A DNA stretch of 47,956 bases from Treponemataceae bacterium. GTDB lineage: Bacteria; Spirochaetota; Spirochaetia; Treponematales; Treponemataceae. Positions 25,466 to 32,502 of this stretch are shown piece after piece. Below the pieces are notes generated by a model. It was not told the DNA's origin, searched no databases, and saw only the letters and a list, made by a program, of their open reading frames with translations. The stretch spans positions 1-47,956 of the forward strand of contig JAKSTR010000011.1 of NCBI GenBank assembly GCA_024402495.1, in the 5' to 3' direction. Made by a program: the position numbers and the translations under genes. Each line of letters opens with the position of its first letter. The stretch's first letter is position 1.

Positions 25466-27567
25466 GTGAACAGATTTTTCCAGAATGGCGTAGTTTTTTG
25501 GGAACAAACGAAAGCGCCAGCGTTATCAAAAATGTTGTAAAACGTTCCGGCGAAATTGAAAAATACAATCCGGCAAAAATTACTGCCGCAATCAATAAAG
25601 CAATTGAAGCTGTAGAAAAAACCGGCGATTTGGACCGCGCAAAGGCTTTGACAGACGAAGTTGAAAATAAACTGAAAAAAATGATGGCTGAACGCCACGA
25701 AAATTCAATTCCCGCAATCGAAGAAATTCAGGATATTGTAGAAACTGTTTTAATCGAAAGCGGTTCTGTAGCAATTGCAAAAGCATATATTTTGTACCGC
25801 GCCCGCCACGAAGCAATCCGCGACACGAAAAGTCTTGTTGTAGACATCAACAAAACCATGGACGGCTATTTAAGCCAGTCTGACTGGCGCGTAAACGAAA
25901 ACGCCAACGTAAACTTTTCGCTTGGCGGCTTAATTCTGCACAATTCGGGTACAATTACTGCAAACTACTGGCTTAAAAACATTTATTCGCCGGAAATTGC
26001 AGAAGCCCACCAGAACGCCGCATTCCACATTCACGACCTTTCCATGTTTTCTGGCTACTGCGCCGGATGGTCTTTGCGCCAGCTTATTCAGGAAGGTTTG
26101 GGCGGCGTTACGGACAAAATCACTTCAACACCGGCTACTCACCTTTCAACTCTGGTAAACCAGATTGTAAACTTTTTGGGCATCATGCAGAACGAATGGG
26201 CAGGCGCACAGGCTTTCAGTTCTTTTGATACTTATCTTGCCCCTTTCATCAAAAAAGACAACCTGACTGATAAAGAAGTCCGCCAGTGCATTCAAAGTTT
26301 TATTTACGGCGTAAACACGCCAAGCCGCTGGGGCAGCCAGGCACCGTTTACCAACATTACTCTGGACTGGACATGCCCGGACGACCTTAAGAACAAACCG
26401 GCAATTGTTGGCGGCAAGGCTATGGATTTTACCTACGGCGACTGCCAGAAAGAAATGGATACCATCAACAAGGCTTTCATTCAGCTGATGACCGAAGGCG
26501 ATGCCGCCGGACGCGGTTTTGCATATCCAATTCCAACTTACAACATCACAAAAGAATTCAACTGGGACAGCGAAAACGCAAAACTTCTGTTCCAGATGAC
26601 GGCACAATACGGTACACCGAACTTTCAGAACTTCGTCAATTCTGACCTTAACCCGAGCGACGTTCGTTCCATGTGCTGCCGCCTTCAGCTTGACAAGCGC
26701 GAACTTCGCCGTCGCGGCGGCGGTCTGTTTGGTGCAGACGAATTTACAGGTTCGCTGGGCGTTGTAACAATCAACATGCCGCAAATCGGCTATCTTGCCA
26801 AAACGACTGAACAGTTTTATGCGCGCCTTGACCATTTGATGGATCTGGCAAAAGAAAGCCTGTGTACCAAACGCAAGGTCATTCAGCGCCTGTACGACAA
26901 CGGTCTTTTCCCTTATACACGCCGCTACTTGAAAACTTTGACCAATCACTTTAACACAATCGGTCTTTGCGGCATGAACGAATGCTGCATGAACTTTCTG
27001 GGCGTAGACATTGTAGACCCTAAAGGTCACAAATTTGCCTGCGAAGTTTTGCAGCACATGCGCGAACGTATGCAGGATTATCAGGAACAGACCGGCGATC
27101 TGTTCAACCTTGAAGCTACACCGGCGGAAAGCACTTCTTACCGTCTGGCAAAACACGACAAGGAACAGTTCCCGGATATTATTACCAGCGGTACAACCGA
27201 TCCGTTCTATACAAACTCAAGCCAGCTGCCGGTAGACTACACCAGCGACATATTTGAAGCCCTTGACCATCAGGAAGCTTTGCAGACCAAATATACAGGC
27301 GGAACAATGTTCCACGTATTTATGGGCGAAGCATTAAAAGACTGGAAAACTTGCAGTAACCTTGTAAAAAGCATTTCAAGCAATTACCGCATTCCGTTCT
27401 TTACCGTATCGCCAACTTATTCAATCTGCCCGGTACACGGCTACTTAAGCGGCGAACACTTTGACTGCCCTATCTGCAAGGCAGAAAACCAGCGCAAGCT
27501 GGAGAAAAAACTTTTGCAGCTTGAAGAAGAACGCAAAGAAGCCGTTGCAGCCGGAATGAGCTGCTGA
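25462..27567 (+). CDS. nrdD: anaerobic ribonucleotide reductase catalytic subunit NrdD, lacking its glycyl-radical loop
   Basis: Class III reductase making dNTPs without oxygen. An N-terminal ATP cone (~22-112, VVKRSGEIEKYNPAKIT) senses dATP/ATP. The ten-stranded barrel follows, with GYCAGWSLRQL, MCCRLQLD, FTGSLGVVTINMPQIGY and the zinc site C656/C669/C672 (CPVHGYLSGEHFDCPIC). In normal NrdD the zinc site is followed within ~10-15 residues by the RxxGY glycyl-radical loop. Here, after CPIC, there are 29 residues of charged helix (ENQRKLEKKLLQLEEERKEA) and a stop. The radical loop is found in the next gene. I therefore read this as a split enzyme. No frameshift explains it: the stop is clean and 166 bp of noncoding DNA follow. 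Confidence 0.95.
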   Translation: MSEQIFPEWRSFLGTNESASVIKNVVKRSGEIEKYNPAKITAAINKAIEAVEKTGDLDRAKALTDEVENKLKKMMAERHENSIPAIEEIQDIVETVLIESGSVAIAKAYILYRARHEAIRDTKSLVVDINKTMDGYLSQSDWRVNENANVNFSLGGLILHNSGTITANYWLKNIYSPEIAEAHQNAAFHIHDLSMFSGYCAGWSLRQLIQEGLGGVTDKITSTPATHLSTLVNQIVNFLGIMQNEWAGAQAFSSFDTYLAPFIKKDNLTDKEVRQCIQSFIYGVNTPSRWGSQAPFTNITLDWTCPDDLKNKPAIVGGKAMDFTYGDCQKEMDTINKAFIQLMTEGDAAGRGFAYPIPTYNITKEFNWDSENAKLLFQMTAQYGTPNFQNFVNSDLNPSDVRSMCCRLQLDKRELRRRGGGLFGADEFTGSLGVVTINMPQIGYLAKTTEQFYARLDHLMDLAKESLCTKRKVIQRLYDNGLFPYTRRYLKTLTNHFNTIGLCGMNECCMNFLGVDIVDPKGHKFACEVLQHMRERMQDYQEQTGDLFNLEATPAESTSYRLAKHDKEQFPDIITSGTTDPFYTNSSQLPVDYTSDIFEALDHQEALQTKYTGGTMFHVFMGEALKDWKTCSNLVKSISSNYRIPFFTVSPTYSICPVHGYLSGEHFDCPICKAENQRKLEKKLLQLEEERKEAVAAGMSC

Positions 27568-27580
27568 AAACAAAACCCCA

Positions 27581-27665
27581 AGATATAGCGTAAAAAAAAC
27601 AGAAACCGCTTGATTTAACGCTATATCTGCGGTACTATAAACCGAAAATACGCTATATGCAGTGT
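27581..27665 (+). promoter_or_regulatory. paired NrdR-box candidates and promoter before the radical-redoxin gene
   Basis: Box ACGCTATATGCAGTGT (27650-27665) matches ACACTATATATAGTGT at 13 of 16 positions. A weaker box ACGCTATATCTGCGGT (27618-27633) lies exactly 32 bp upstream, the classic NrdR box spacing. A TATAAA at 27636-27641 lies between them. An inverted copy AGATATAGCGT (27581-27591) also pairs perfectly with 27618-27628 over 11 bp and could form a hairpin after nrdD. The gene may thus have its own NrdR-controlled promoter. Confidence 0.6.
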
Positions 27666-27733
27666 TTTTAGTTTTAACAAGAACGTTACTGAATTCCAAA
27701 TATAAAAGACAGACGCCTGCAAGGAGAAAAGAA

Positions 27734-28288
27734 ATGTCAACACCAAGAACCTTAAAAGAAATTGATGCAGAAATTGCGCAGACTAAAAAAGAAATTGAAA
27801 CCGTAAAAGGCAGCGAAACTGAAGTTTACGCGCGCATCGTAGGCTATTACCGTTCGGTACGCAACTGGAACAAAGGCAAGCGCAACGAATACGACCAGCG
27901 CAAAATGTTTGAATATAAAAGCGAAATTACCGGCGAAACAGCCGAAACAGAAAATATTATTGTAACAAACATCGCCCAGCCTGCCTGCGAAAACAGCTGC
28001 TGCGAAAACGAACAGCCGGTACTTAACAAACAGGCAGTGCGCTACGAACTTTTTATCCGCCAGACCTGCCCAAACTGTCCGCCGGTAAAAGAATACATGG
28101 CACACATCACAATTCCCGGCGATGCTTTTGACGTAGATTCTGAAGCTGGTTTTGCAAAAGCCCAGGAATTAGGCATTATGGCAGCGCCAACCGTTGTAGT
28201 TTACAACGCCTACGACGCAGAAATTGGGCGTGCCCACAACGTGCAGGAACTTGAAGCAATTTTTGAAGCAGAAGCTGCACTTTGCTGA
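27734..28288 (+). CDS. separate glycyl-radical domain fused to a glutaredoxin/thioredoxin-like domain (NrdD radical subunit)
   Basis: 184 residues. Residues 5-27 form a charged helix (TLKEIDAEIAQTKKEIETVK). Residues 28-60 are the NrdD-type C-terminal radical loop: ETEVYARIVGYYRSVRNW with the radical glycine at G37, then NKGKRNEYDQRKMFEY, matching the end of class III reductases rather than pyruvate formate-lyase. A cysteine-bearing linker (PACENSCCENEQ) follows. Residues ~103-178 are a glutaredoxin-type fold with RQTCPNCPPV (C112, C115) and the cis-proline motif MAAPTVVVYN. Inferred role: carries the glycyl radical for NrdD in trans and supplies reducing power. AAGGAGA lies 7 nt before this ATG; an upstream in-frame ATG at 27662 lacks one. 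nrdG follows. Confidence 0.9.
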   Translation: MSTPRTLKEIDAEIAQTKKEIETVKGSETEVYARIVGYYRSVRNWNKGKRNEYDQRKMFEYKSEITGETAETENIIVTNIAQPACENSCCENEQPVLNKQAVRYELFIRQTCPNCPPVKEYMAHITIPGDAFDVDSEAGFAKAQELGIMAAPTVVVYNAYDAEIGRAHNVQELEAIFEAEAALC

Positions 28289-28326
28289 AAAACAAAATCT
28301 CTAAAAACTCTAATTTTTAGAAAAGA

Positions 28327-28376
28327 GGCTAAGCCGCAGGCTGTTTTATTGGCTTGCAGCTTAGCCAATATTTTTT
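28327..28376 (+). terminator. terminator after the radical-redoxin gene
   Basis: The stem GGCTAAGC...GCTTAGCC extends inward (GCAGGC/GCTTGC) with a TTTTATT loop and ends in a T run. Confidence 0.75.
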
Positions 28377-28446
28377 ATGCATATTTTCAATTTGAATTTT
28401 CAGAAACTAAAAAAGAATCGTTTTCAGCTAAATGCAAAATATTTTG

Positions 28447-28501
28447 TCATGTTCAGCCGGTTTCGGAACGACAAAATAAAAAACCGGCTTTAATCTGACA
28501 G
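28447..28501. repeat. REP-like sequence and hairpin upstream of nrdG
   Basis: The sequence opens with GTCATGTTC and reads CGGTTTCGG, related to the palindrome at 4819. At 28455-28489 AGCCGGTTT pairs with AAACCGGCT. It ends ~50 bp before nrdG. Confidence 0.35.
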
Positions 28502-28541
28502 AACTAATAATTTTCAATTAATAATTACGGGCAGAAAAAAA

Positions 28542-29285
28542 ATGAAAGACTTAGACAATTTTGACACACGCAAAAAAATCGGATCGCTGGTAAAAACTTC
28601 CTTTGTTGATTACCCGGAACACGTTGCCGCCGCCCTTTTTTTGCACGGCTGCAATTTGCGCTGCCCCTACTGCTACAACAAAGAATTGGTTACCGGCAAA
28701 ACCGAAGATTATCCGGCGGTAAGTCTGGAAGAAGTTTTTGAACATTTGCAGAAACGCAAAGCCGTTTTAAGCGGTTTCGTAATTTCAGGCGGCGAACCGT
28801 GCATTTTTCCTGCCCTAGGCGGCTTAATTGAAAAAGTTCACAGTCTGGGGTATCTGGTAAAACTAGACACAAACGGCACCCGGCCCGAAGTTTTGGAAAA
28901 ACTGTTTGCCGCCGCAGCGACAAAACCCGATTTTGTTGCAATGGATTTAAAAACAATCCCGGAAAACTATGCAAAATTTCTGCCGGCAAATGAGGCAAAT
29001 AATTTAATCAGTGAAAAAATACAAAAATCAGTTGAAATAATAAGCCGGCTGCCGGCAAAAAACCGTGAATTCAGAACGGTTTTAGTTCCGGGGCTGACAG
29101 ACAAAAACAGCATAGAAAAAATGGCGGCAATTTTGCCCAAAGATGCAGGCTGGCGTTTTGCCAGTTTTGCAAACGGCGGCTGCCTAGACCCTGCTTTTGA
29201 CAATTTGCAGCCGTTTTCCGCCGCAGAAACCGCCGAACTAGTAGAATACGCAAAAAGTTTTATAGAAGATTCTGCATTAAGATAG
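28542..29285 (+). CDS. nrdG: anaerobic ribonucleotide reductase activating protein (radical SAM)
   Basis: Uses a [4Fe-4S] cluster and S-adenosylmethionine to place the glycyl radical on its reductase. Cluster ligands C37, C41 and C44 are in CNLRCPYC, followed by the SGGEP SAM motif and KLDTNGT. At 247 aa it belongs to the longer NrdG type (close to the TIGR02495 form) rather than the ~155-aa E. coli type. Its direct substrate here should be the small radical-redoxin protein rather than NrdD itself. The Shine-Dalgarno is weak. The preceding terminator suggests reduced read-through or its own promoter. Confidence 0.92.
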   Translation: MKDLDNFDTRKKIGSLVKTSFVDYPEHVAAALFLHGCNLRCPYCYNKELVTGKTEDYPAVSLEEVFEHLQKRKAVLSGFVISGGEPCIFPALGGLIEKVHSLGYLVKLDTNGTRPEVLEKLFAAAATKPDFVAMDLKTIPENYAKFLPANEANNLISEKIQKSVEIISRLPAKNREFRTVLVPGLTDKNSIEKMAAILPKDAGWRFASFANGGCLDPAFDNLQPFSAAETAELVEYAKSFIEDSALR

Positions 29286-29340
29286 TACGTAAAAAAGAAT
29301 TTATAAAAGATTTTTTCTCATTTATAACGCGCATAAACCT

Positions 29341-29392
29341 AAAAAAGTTCGCCCGGTAAAAAACTGAATTTTTCAATGGCGAGCTTTTTTTT
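29341..29392 (+). terminator. terminator after nrdG
   Basis: AAAAAAGTTCGCC pairs with GGCGAGCTTTTTT (one G-U) around ~24 nt, followed by more Ts. Confidence 0.7.
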
Positions 29393-29511
29393 GTAAAATT
29401 CCCATACAAACTAAAAATTCAGGCTATTTATGCAAAACAGAATAGTGTTTATTAAAAACTTTGCTTTTGAGGATTTTGGTATACAGCAAGATAATGCAGT
29501 TTAAAATAAAA

Positions 29512-29536
29512 AAGACTGTACGTTTTGTACAGTCTT
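29512..29536 (-). terminator. terminator of tRNA-Met
   Basis: Perfect stem AAGACTGTAC/GTACAGTCTT with a 5-nt loop. On the minus strand it is followed by TTTTTTATTTT, 2 nt after the tRNA 3' end. Confidence 0.85.
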
Positions 29537-29538
29537 AG

Positions 29539-29611
29539 TAGCGGCAATGGGACTTGAACCTATGACCTGCCGGATATGAGCCGGATGCTCTACCTGCTGA
29601 GCTATGCCGCC
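29539..29611 (-). tRNA. tRNA-Met (CAU anticodon)
   Basis: Cloverleaf of 73 nt on the minus strand. The acceptor GGCGGCA pairs with TGCCGCT (first pair G-U), discriminator A; the D-arm is GCTC/GAGC. The anticodon loop CTCATAT has CAT, with a CCGG/CCGG stem. The T-loop is TTCAAGT. CCA is not encoded. The acceptor is fully paired, so it is not an initiator; elongator Met or lysidine-modified Ile2 are the options. Confidence 0.93.
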
Positions 29612-29623
29612 GTGATGTTTAAT

Positions 29624-29652
29624 ATAATATGGAAAAGCTAAAAAAATGTCAA
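29624..29652 (-). promoter_or_regulatory. tRNA-Met promoter
   Basis: Consensus TTGACA, 17-nt spacer and TATTAT on the minus strand, 12 nt before the tRNA. Confidence 0.8.
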
Positions 29653-29755
29653 TCACTTCGAAAAAAAAATAGTAATTTTTTTTAACCGCAGCGCAGGCGG
29701 CTTAAAATGCCGCAAAACACTCAAAAATACGGCAATATTCGCTATTTTTTCACTT

Positions 29756-29784
29756 TTGCGTTGACAGCGGCAAGAGGCTATAAT
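29756..29784 (+). promoter_or_regulatory. promoter of the ornithine carbamoyltransferase gene
   Basis: TTGCGT, 17-nt spacer and TATAAT, about 70 bp upstream of the start codon. Confidence 0.55.
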
Positions 29785-29856
29785 AAACTATTTCTTTCTT
29801 ACTTAAGAAAAATTAACTGGCGAGTTTTTATATTTTATTTTTTACAGGAGAATTTT

Positions 29857-30807
29857 ATGGCAGCAAAAATTCCAACACAGTTTAAAGGCCGGTCACTGCT
29901 TAACTGGATTGATTACGAACCAGAAGAAATTCAGCAGTTTTTGGATTTGGCAATTGCATTGAAAGAAGAAAAAAAACGTGGCGAAATTAACCAGCGCTTT
30001 ATTGGAAAAACAATTGCATTGATTTTTGAAAAACGTTCAACCCGTACACGCTGTTCTTTTGAAACAGGTTTCGGCGAAGAAGGCGGTCATCCGGTATTCC
30101 TGTCAACTCAGGACATTCAGCTTGGCGGCAAGGAATCTGTAGAAGACACCGCCCGCGTTTTGGGCAGAATGTTTTCGGCAATTGAATTCCGCGGTTTCAA
30201 GCAGGAACACGTTGAAAAACTTGCAGAATATTCGGGCATACCTGTAATTAACGGTTTGACAGACGATTTTCACCCTACACAGGCTTTAGCCGACATCATG
30301 ACTTTGCAGGAAAACTTTGGTCACCTGAAAGGGCTTCACCTTGTATTTGCAGGCGACGGCCGCAACAATGTTGCCCGCTCGCTAATGCTTATCAGCGCAA
30401 AAATGGGCATTAACTTTACCATTTTTTCACCAAAAGAACTGTACCCGGATACAAAGATTCAGGAAATTTGCAAACCTTTTGCAGAAAAATCTGGTGCTAA
30501 AATTACAATTTGCGATGATATTTCGCTTGTAAAAGGGGCAGATGCGATTTATACTGATGTATGGGTTTCTATGGGAGAAGAATCTCTTAAAGAAAGCCGC
30601 TGTGCTCTGCTTGCACCGTTCCAGGTAAACGAAGAAATGATACAAAAGGCCGGAAATAAAGATTGTATCTTTTTGCACTGTTTGCCCGCGGTTAAGGGTG
30701 AGGAAGTTACCGCTGACGTAATTGAGGGAAACCGAAGCAAGGTTTGGGATCAGGCAGAAAACAGAAAATACACCATCAAAGCTATTATGCTAGCCCTTAT
30801 AGCTTAA
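29857..30807 (+). CDS. argF: ornithine carbamoyltransferase
   Basis: Transfers carbamoyl from carbamoyl phosphate to ornithine giving citrulline, or runs in reverse in arginine catabolism. The carbamoyl-phosphate motif S61-T-R-T64 (KRSTRTR), the HPTQALADI motif and the catalytic HCLPA (C275) are intact; the SMG loop (VSMGEE) binds ornithine. 316 aa. The frame is open from 29707, but CAGGAG lies 6 nt before the ATG at 29857, which also fits the family N-terminus. No other arginine gene is in the window, so anabolic (argF) versus catabolic (arcB) use is open. Confidence 0.93.
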   Translation: MAAKIPTQFKGRSLLNWIDYEPEEIQQFLDLAIALKEEKKRGEINQRFIGKTIALIFEKRSTRTRCSFETGFGEEGGHPVFLSTQDIQLGGKESVEDTARVLGRMFSAIEFRGFKQEHVEKLAEYSGIPVINGLTDDFHPTQALADIMTLQENFGHLKGLHLVFAGDGRNNVARSLMLISAKMGINFTIFSPKELYPDTKIQEICKPFAEKSGAKITICDDISLVKGADAIYTDVWVSMGEESLKESRCALLAPFQVNEEMIQKAGNKDCIFLHCLPAVKGEEVTADVIEGNRSKVWDQAENRKYTIKAIMLALIA

Positions 30808-30818
30808 GGAGTCGTAAG

Positions 30819-31229
30819 ATGAAAAAGACCATTACTTTGCTGGTATTATTATGCCTTTGTGTAGCTTCTGTATTTGCGTTTGCAAACGAATCTGAATACA
30901 GCTATACATACGTACCGCTTTCAAAGGTTTATAACTGTCAGGAAGGTTACGTAGCAATGTATTCTTTAGACGGTTACAATGTTTCTACCACTTATTTGCC
31001 TGTTAAATGGTTTATGTTTGGTGATACACGCGGTAAATTAATCAACTTGCCGCACGATTTGCTGCCTTACATGACAATCGTTTACAAAAACGGTGAATTT
31101 CAGTATGTAACACTTGCTGTTCCGCGTGACCCTTCGGATTCGTTCTGGGGTGTTTTATCACCAAACGTAAATGTTGACGGTAAATTCAACATTGAACAGC
31201 CGTCAATTCCGGTTTTCAGCAAAAACTAA
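30819..31229 (+). CDS. small secreted hypothetical protein
   Basis: 136 residues with a signal peptide (MKKTITLLVLLCLCVASVFAFA), then a beta-rich domain with many tyrosines (SEYSYTYVPLSKVYN, TTYLPVKWFMFGDTRG). The AAGGAG Shine-Dalgarno overlaps the stop of the upstream gene, so it is in the same operon, and a terminator follows. No family is recognised. Coupling to ornithine carbamoyltransferase may be only positional. Confidence 0.8.
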   Translation: MKKTITLLVLLCLCVASVFAFANESEYSYTYVPLSKVYNCQEGYVAMYSLDGYNVSTTYLPVKWFMFGDTRGKLINLPHDLLPYMTIVYKNGEFQYVTLAVPRDPSDSFWGVLSPNVNVDGKFNIEQPSIPVFSKN

Positions 31230-31240
31230 CTTTTTCTGAT

Positions 31241-31271
31241 AAAAAAGCAGCCGCTTTCTGGCTGCTTTTTT
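31241..31271 (+). terminator. terminator after the small secreted protein
   Basis: Perfect stem AAAAAAGCAGCC/GGCTGCTTTTTT with a 7-nt loop. Confidence 0.9.
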
Positions 31272-31417
31272 GTTTTTAAAAGAAGAAAAACAATACAGAA
31301 ATATTTCCACACATTCAAATAAATCAATTGAAAAATGCGTTGTAAGCATGAAGAGACCCGGCAAGCAAAAAAACAACCGATACGAGTGCAGCGCAAGTAG
31401 TTTACAATTTTCTGCAA

Positions 31418-32413
31418 ATGTTTCACTATAACAGCATGTTAACAAACGCAGATATTGAAAATTTTAAGACTTTCACACAGAAATTTAATTCTTTTATCGT
31501 AATCGGACACAAGGAACCTGACGGAGACTGTATTTCCAGCAGTTTGGGGCTGGCAGAACTTTTGCATCAAATGGGGAAAAATGTTGAAGTACTTTCGGCA
31601 GGGCCTTTTAAGCGCACCGAAACAAAAAAATATCAGGAATTTTTCGCAAATTCCTTAAAACCGAATCAGGATTACAGCAATTTTGGTATGTTCATCGTAG
31701 ACTGTTCTGACAAAAGCCGAATTGGCGAAATTGACGCTGCACAGCTTGAAATACCGGTTTTTGTAATTGACCACCACAAAACTGCGCAAAATACCGGAAA
31801 CAACTGCATTATTCACCCGGAATCGCCGGCGGCTGTATACCTTATTCAGCTGTTGTTTGAAGCAATTTGCGGCGAAGTTACCGAAGAAATTGCCCCTACC
31901 CTGTTTTTTGGTCTGTGCACCGACACTGGTTTTTTCAGGTTTCTGGAAGAAGACAGCGCCGAAGTTTTTATGGCTGTTTCGCGGCTGGTAGCAAAAGGCG
32001 CGAGTCCTAAAAAAACCTACAACCACATGACCGGCGGCAAGGCTTTTTCTACGCGCAAACTGCTTGGCGTTCTTTTGAACCACGCCCAAAGCTATTTTGG
32101 CGGCAGGCTGATTATTACCTACGAAAATCAGGAAGATACGGCGCAGTTTGGAGAGAACGGCCGCGATTCTGACATGCTTTATCAGGCTTTGACCAGCATT
32201 GAAGGCGTTGAAGCCGTTGTGAACATTAAGCAGGAAACAGAAACTGAATGCACCGCCGGTTTACGTTCCATTGACAGCGTTGACGTCAGTAAGGTTGCGG
32301 CTGTTTTTGGCGGCGGCGGGCACAAAAATGCTGCCGGTTTAAGTACAGAAATTAAAGTGCAAGAATTTATTCCAAAACTGGTAGAAGAATTTGCCAAGAT
32401 TTTTGAAAAATAA
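31418..32413 (+). CDS. DHH/DHHA1 phosphoesterase, NrnA-like oligoribonuclease/pAp phosphatase
   Basis: NrnA-type enzymes degrade short RNA oligomers and/or pAp. Motifs: GHKEPDGDCISS (DHH motif I), DCSD, VIDHH, the DTGFFRF loop, and DHHA1 GGGGHKNAAG near the end. 331 aa from the first ATG; an in-frame ATG at 31436 gives 325 aa and fits the family N-terminus equally well. Neither has a Shine-Dalgarno. It is monocistronic, between two terminators. The same superfamily as recJ in this window. Confidence 0.88.
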   Translation: MFHYNSMLTNADIENFKTFTQKFNSFIVIGHKEPDGDCISSSLGLAELLHQMGKNVEVLSAGPFKRTETKKYQEFFANSLKPNQDYSNFGMFIVDCSDKSRIGEIDAAQLEIPVFVIDHHKTAQNTGNNCIIHPESPAAVYLIQLLFEAICGEVTEEIAPTLFFGLCTDTGFFRFLEEDSAEVFMAVSRLVAKGASPKKTYNHMTGGKAFSTRKLLGVLLNHAQSYFGGRLIITYENQEDTAQFGENGRDSDMLYQALTSIEGVEAVVNIKQETETECTAGLRSIDSVDVSKVAAVFGGGGHKNAAGLSTEIKVQEFIPKLVEEFAKIFEK

Positions 32414-32444
32414 GTTTTTCAATACATCAACACTTTTTATAAAC

Positions 32445-32488
32445 GGGCAATTTGCAGTGAATTTGAAAAACTGCAATTTGCCTTTTTT
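32445..32488 (+). terminator. terminator after the NrnA-like gene
   Basis: GGCAATTTGCAGT pairs with ACTGCAATTTGCC (one central mismatch) and is followed by TTTTTT. Confidence 0.7.
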
Positions 32489-32502
32489 ATTTTGAATAAC
32501 CA

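Noticed and set aside
26146-27156. 336-codon minus-strand ORF opposite nrdD
   Set aside because: Antisense shadow of the well-supported nrdD reading frame.
27565-27734. Frameshift or intron breaking one nrdD gene
   Set aside because: The NrdD stop is clean, the gap has a promoter, operator-like boxes and no intron features, and the second gene has its own AAGGAGA and helix extension. Sequencing error cannot explain a 166-bp noncoding gap.
27734-28288. YfiD/GrcA-type spare radical domain for pyruvate formate-lyase
   Set aside because: The loop (RIVGYYR, then NWNKGK) matches NrdD rather than the pyruvate formate-lyase radical motif, and the gene sits between nrdD and nrdG.
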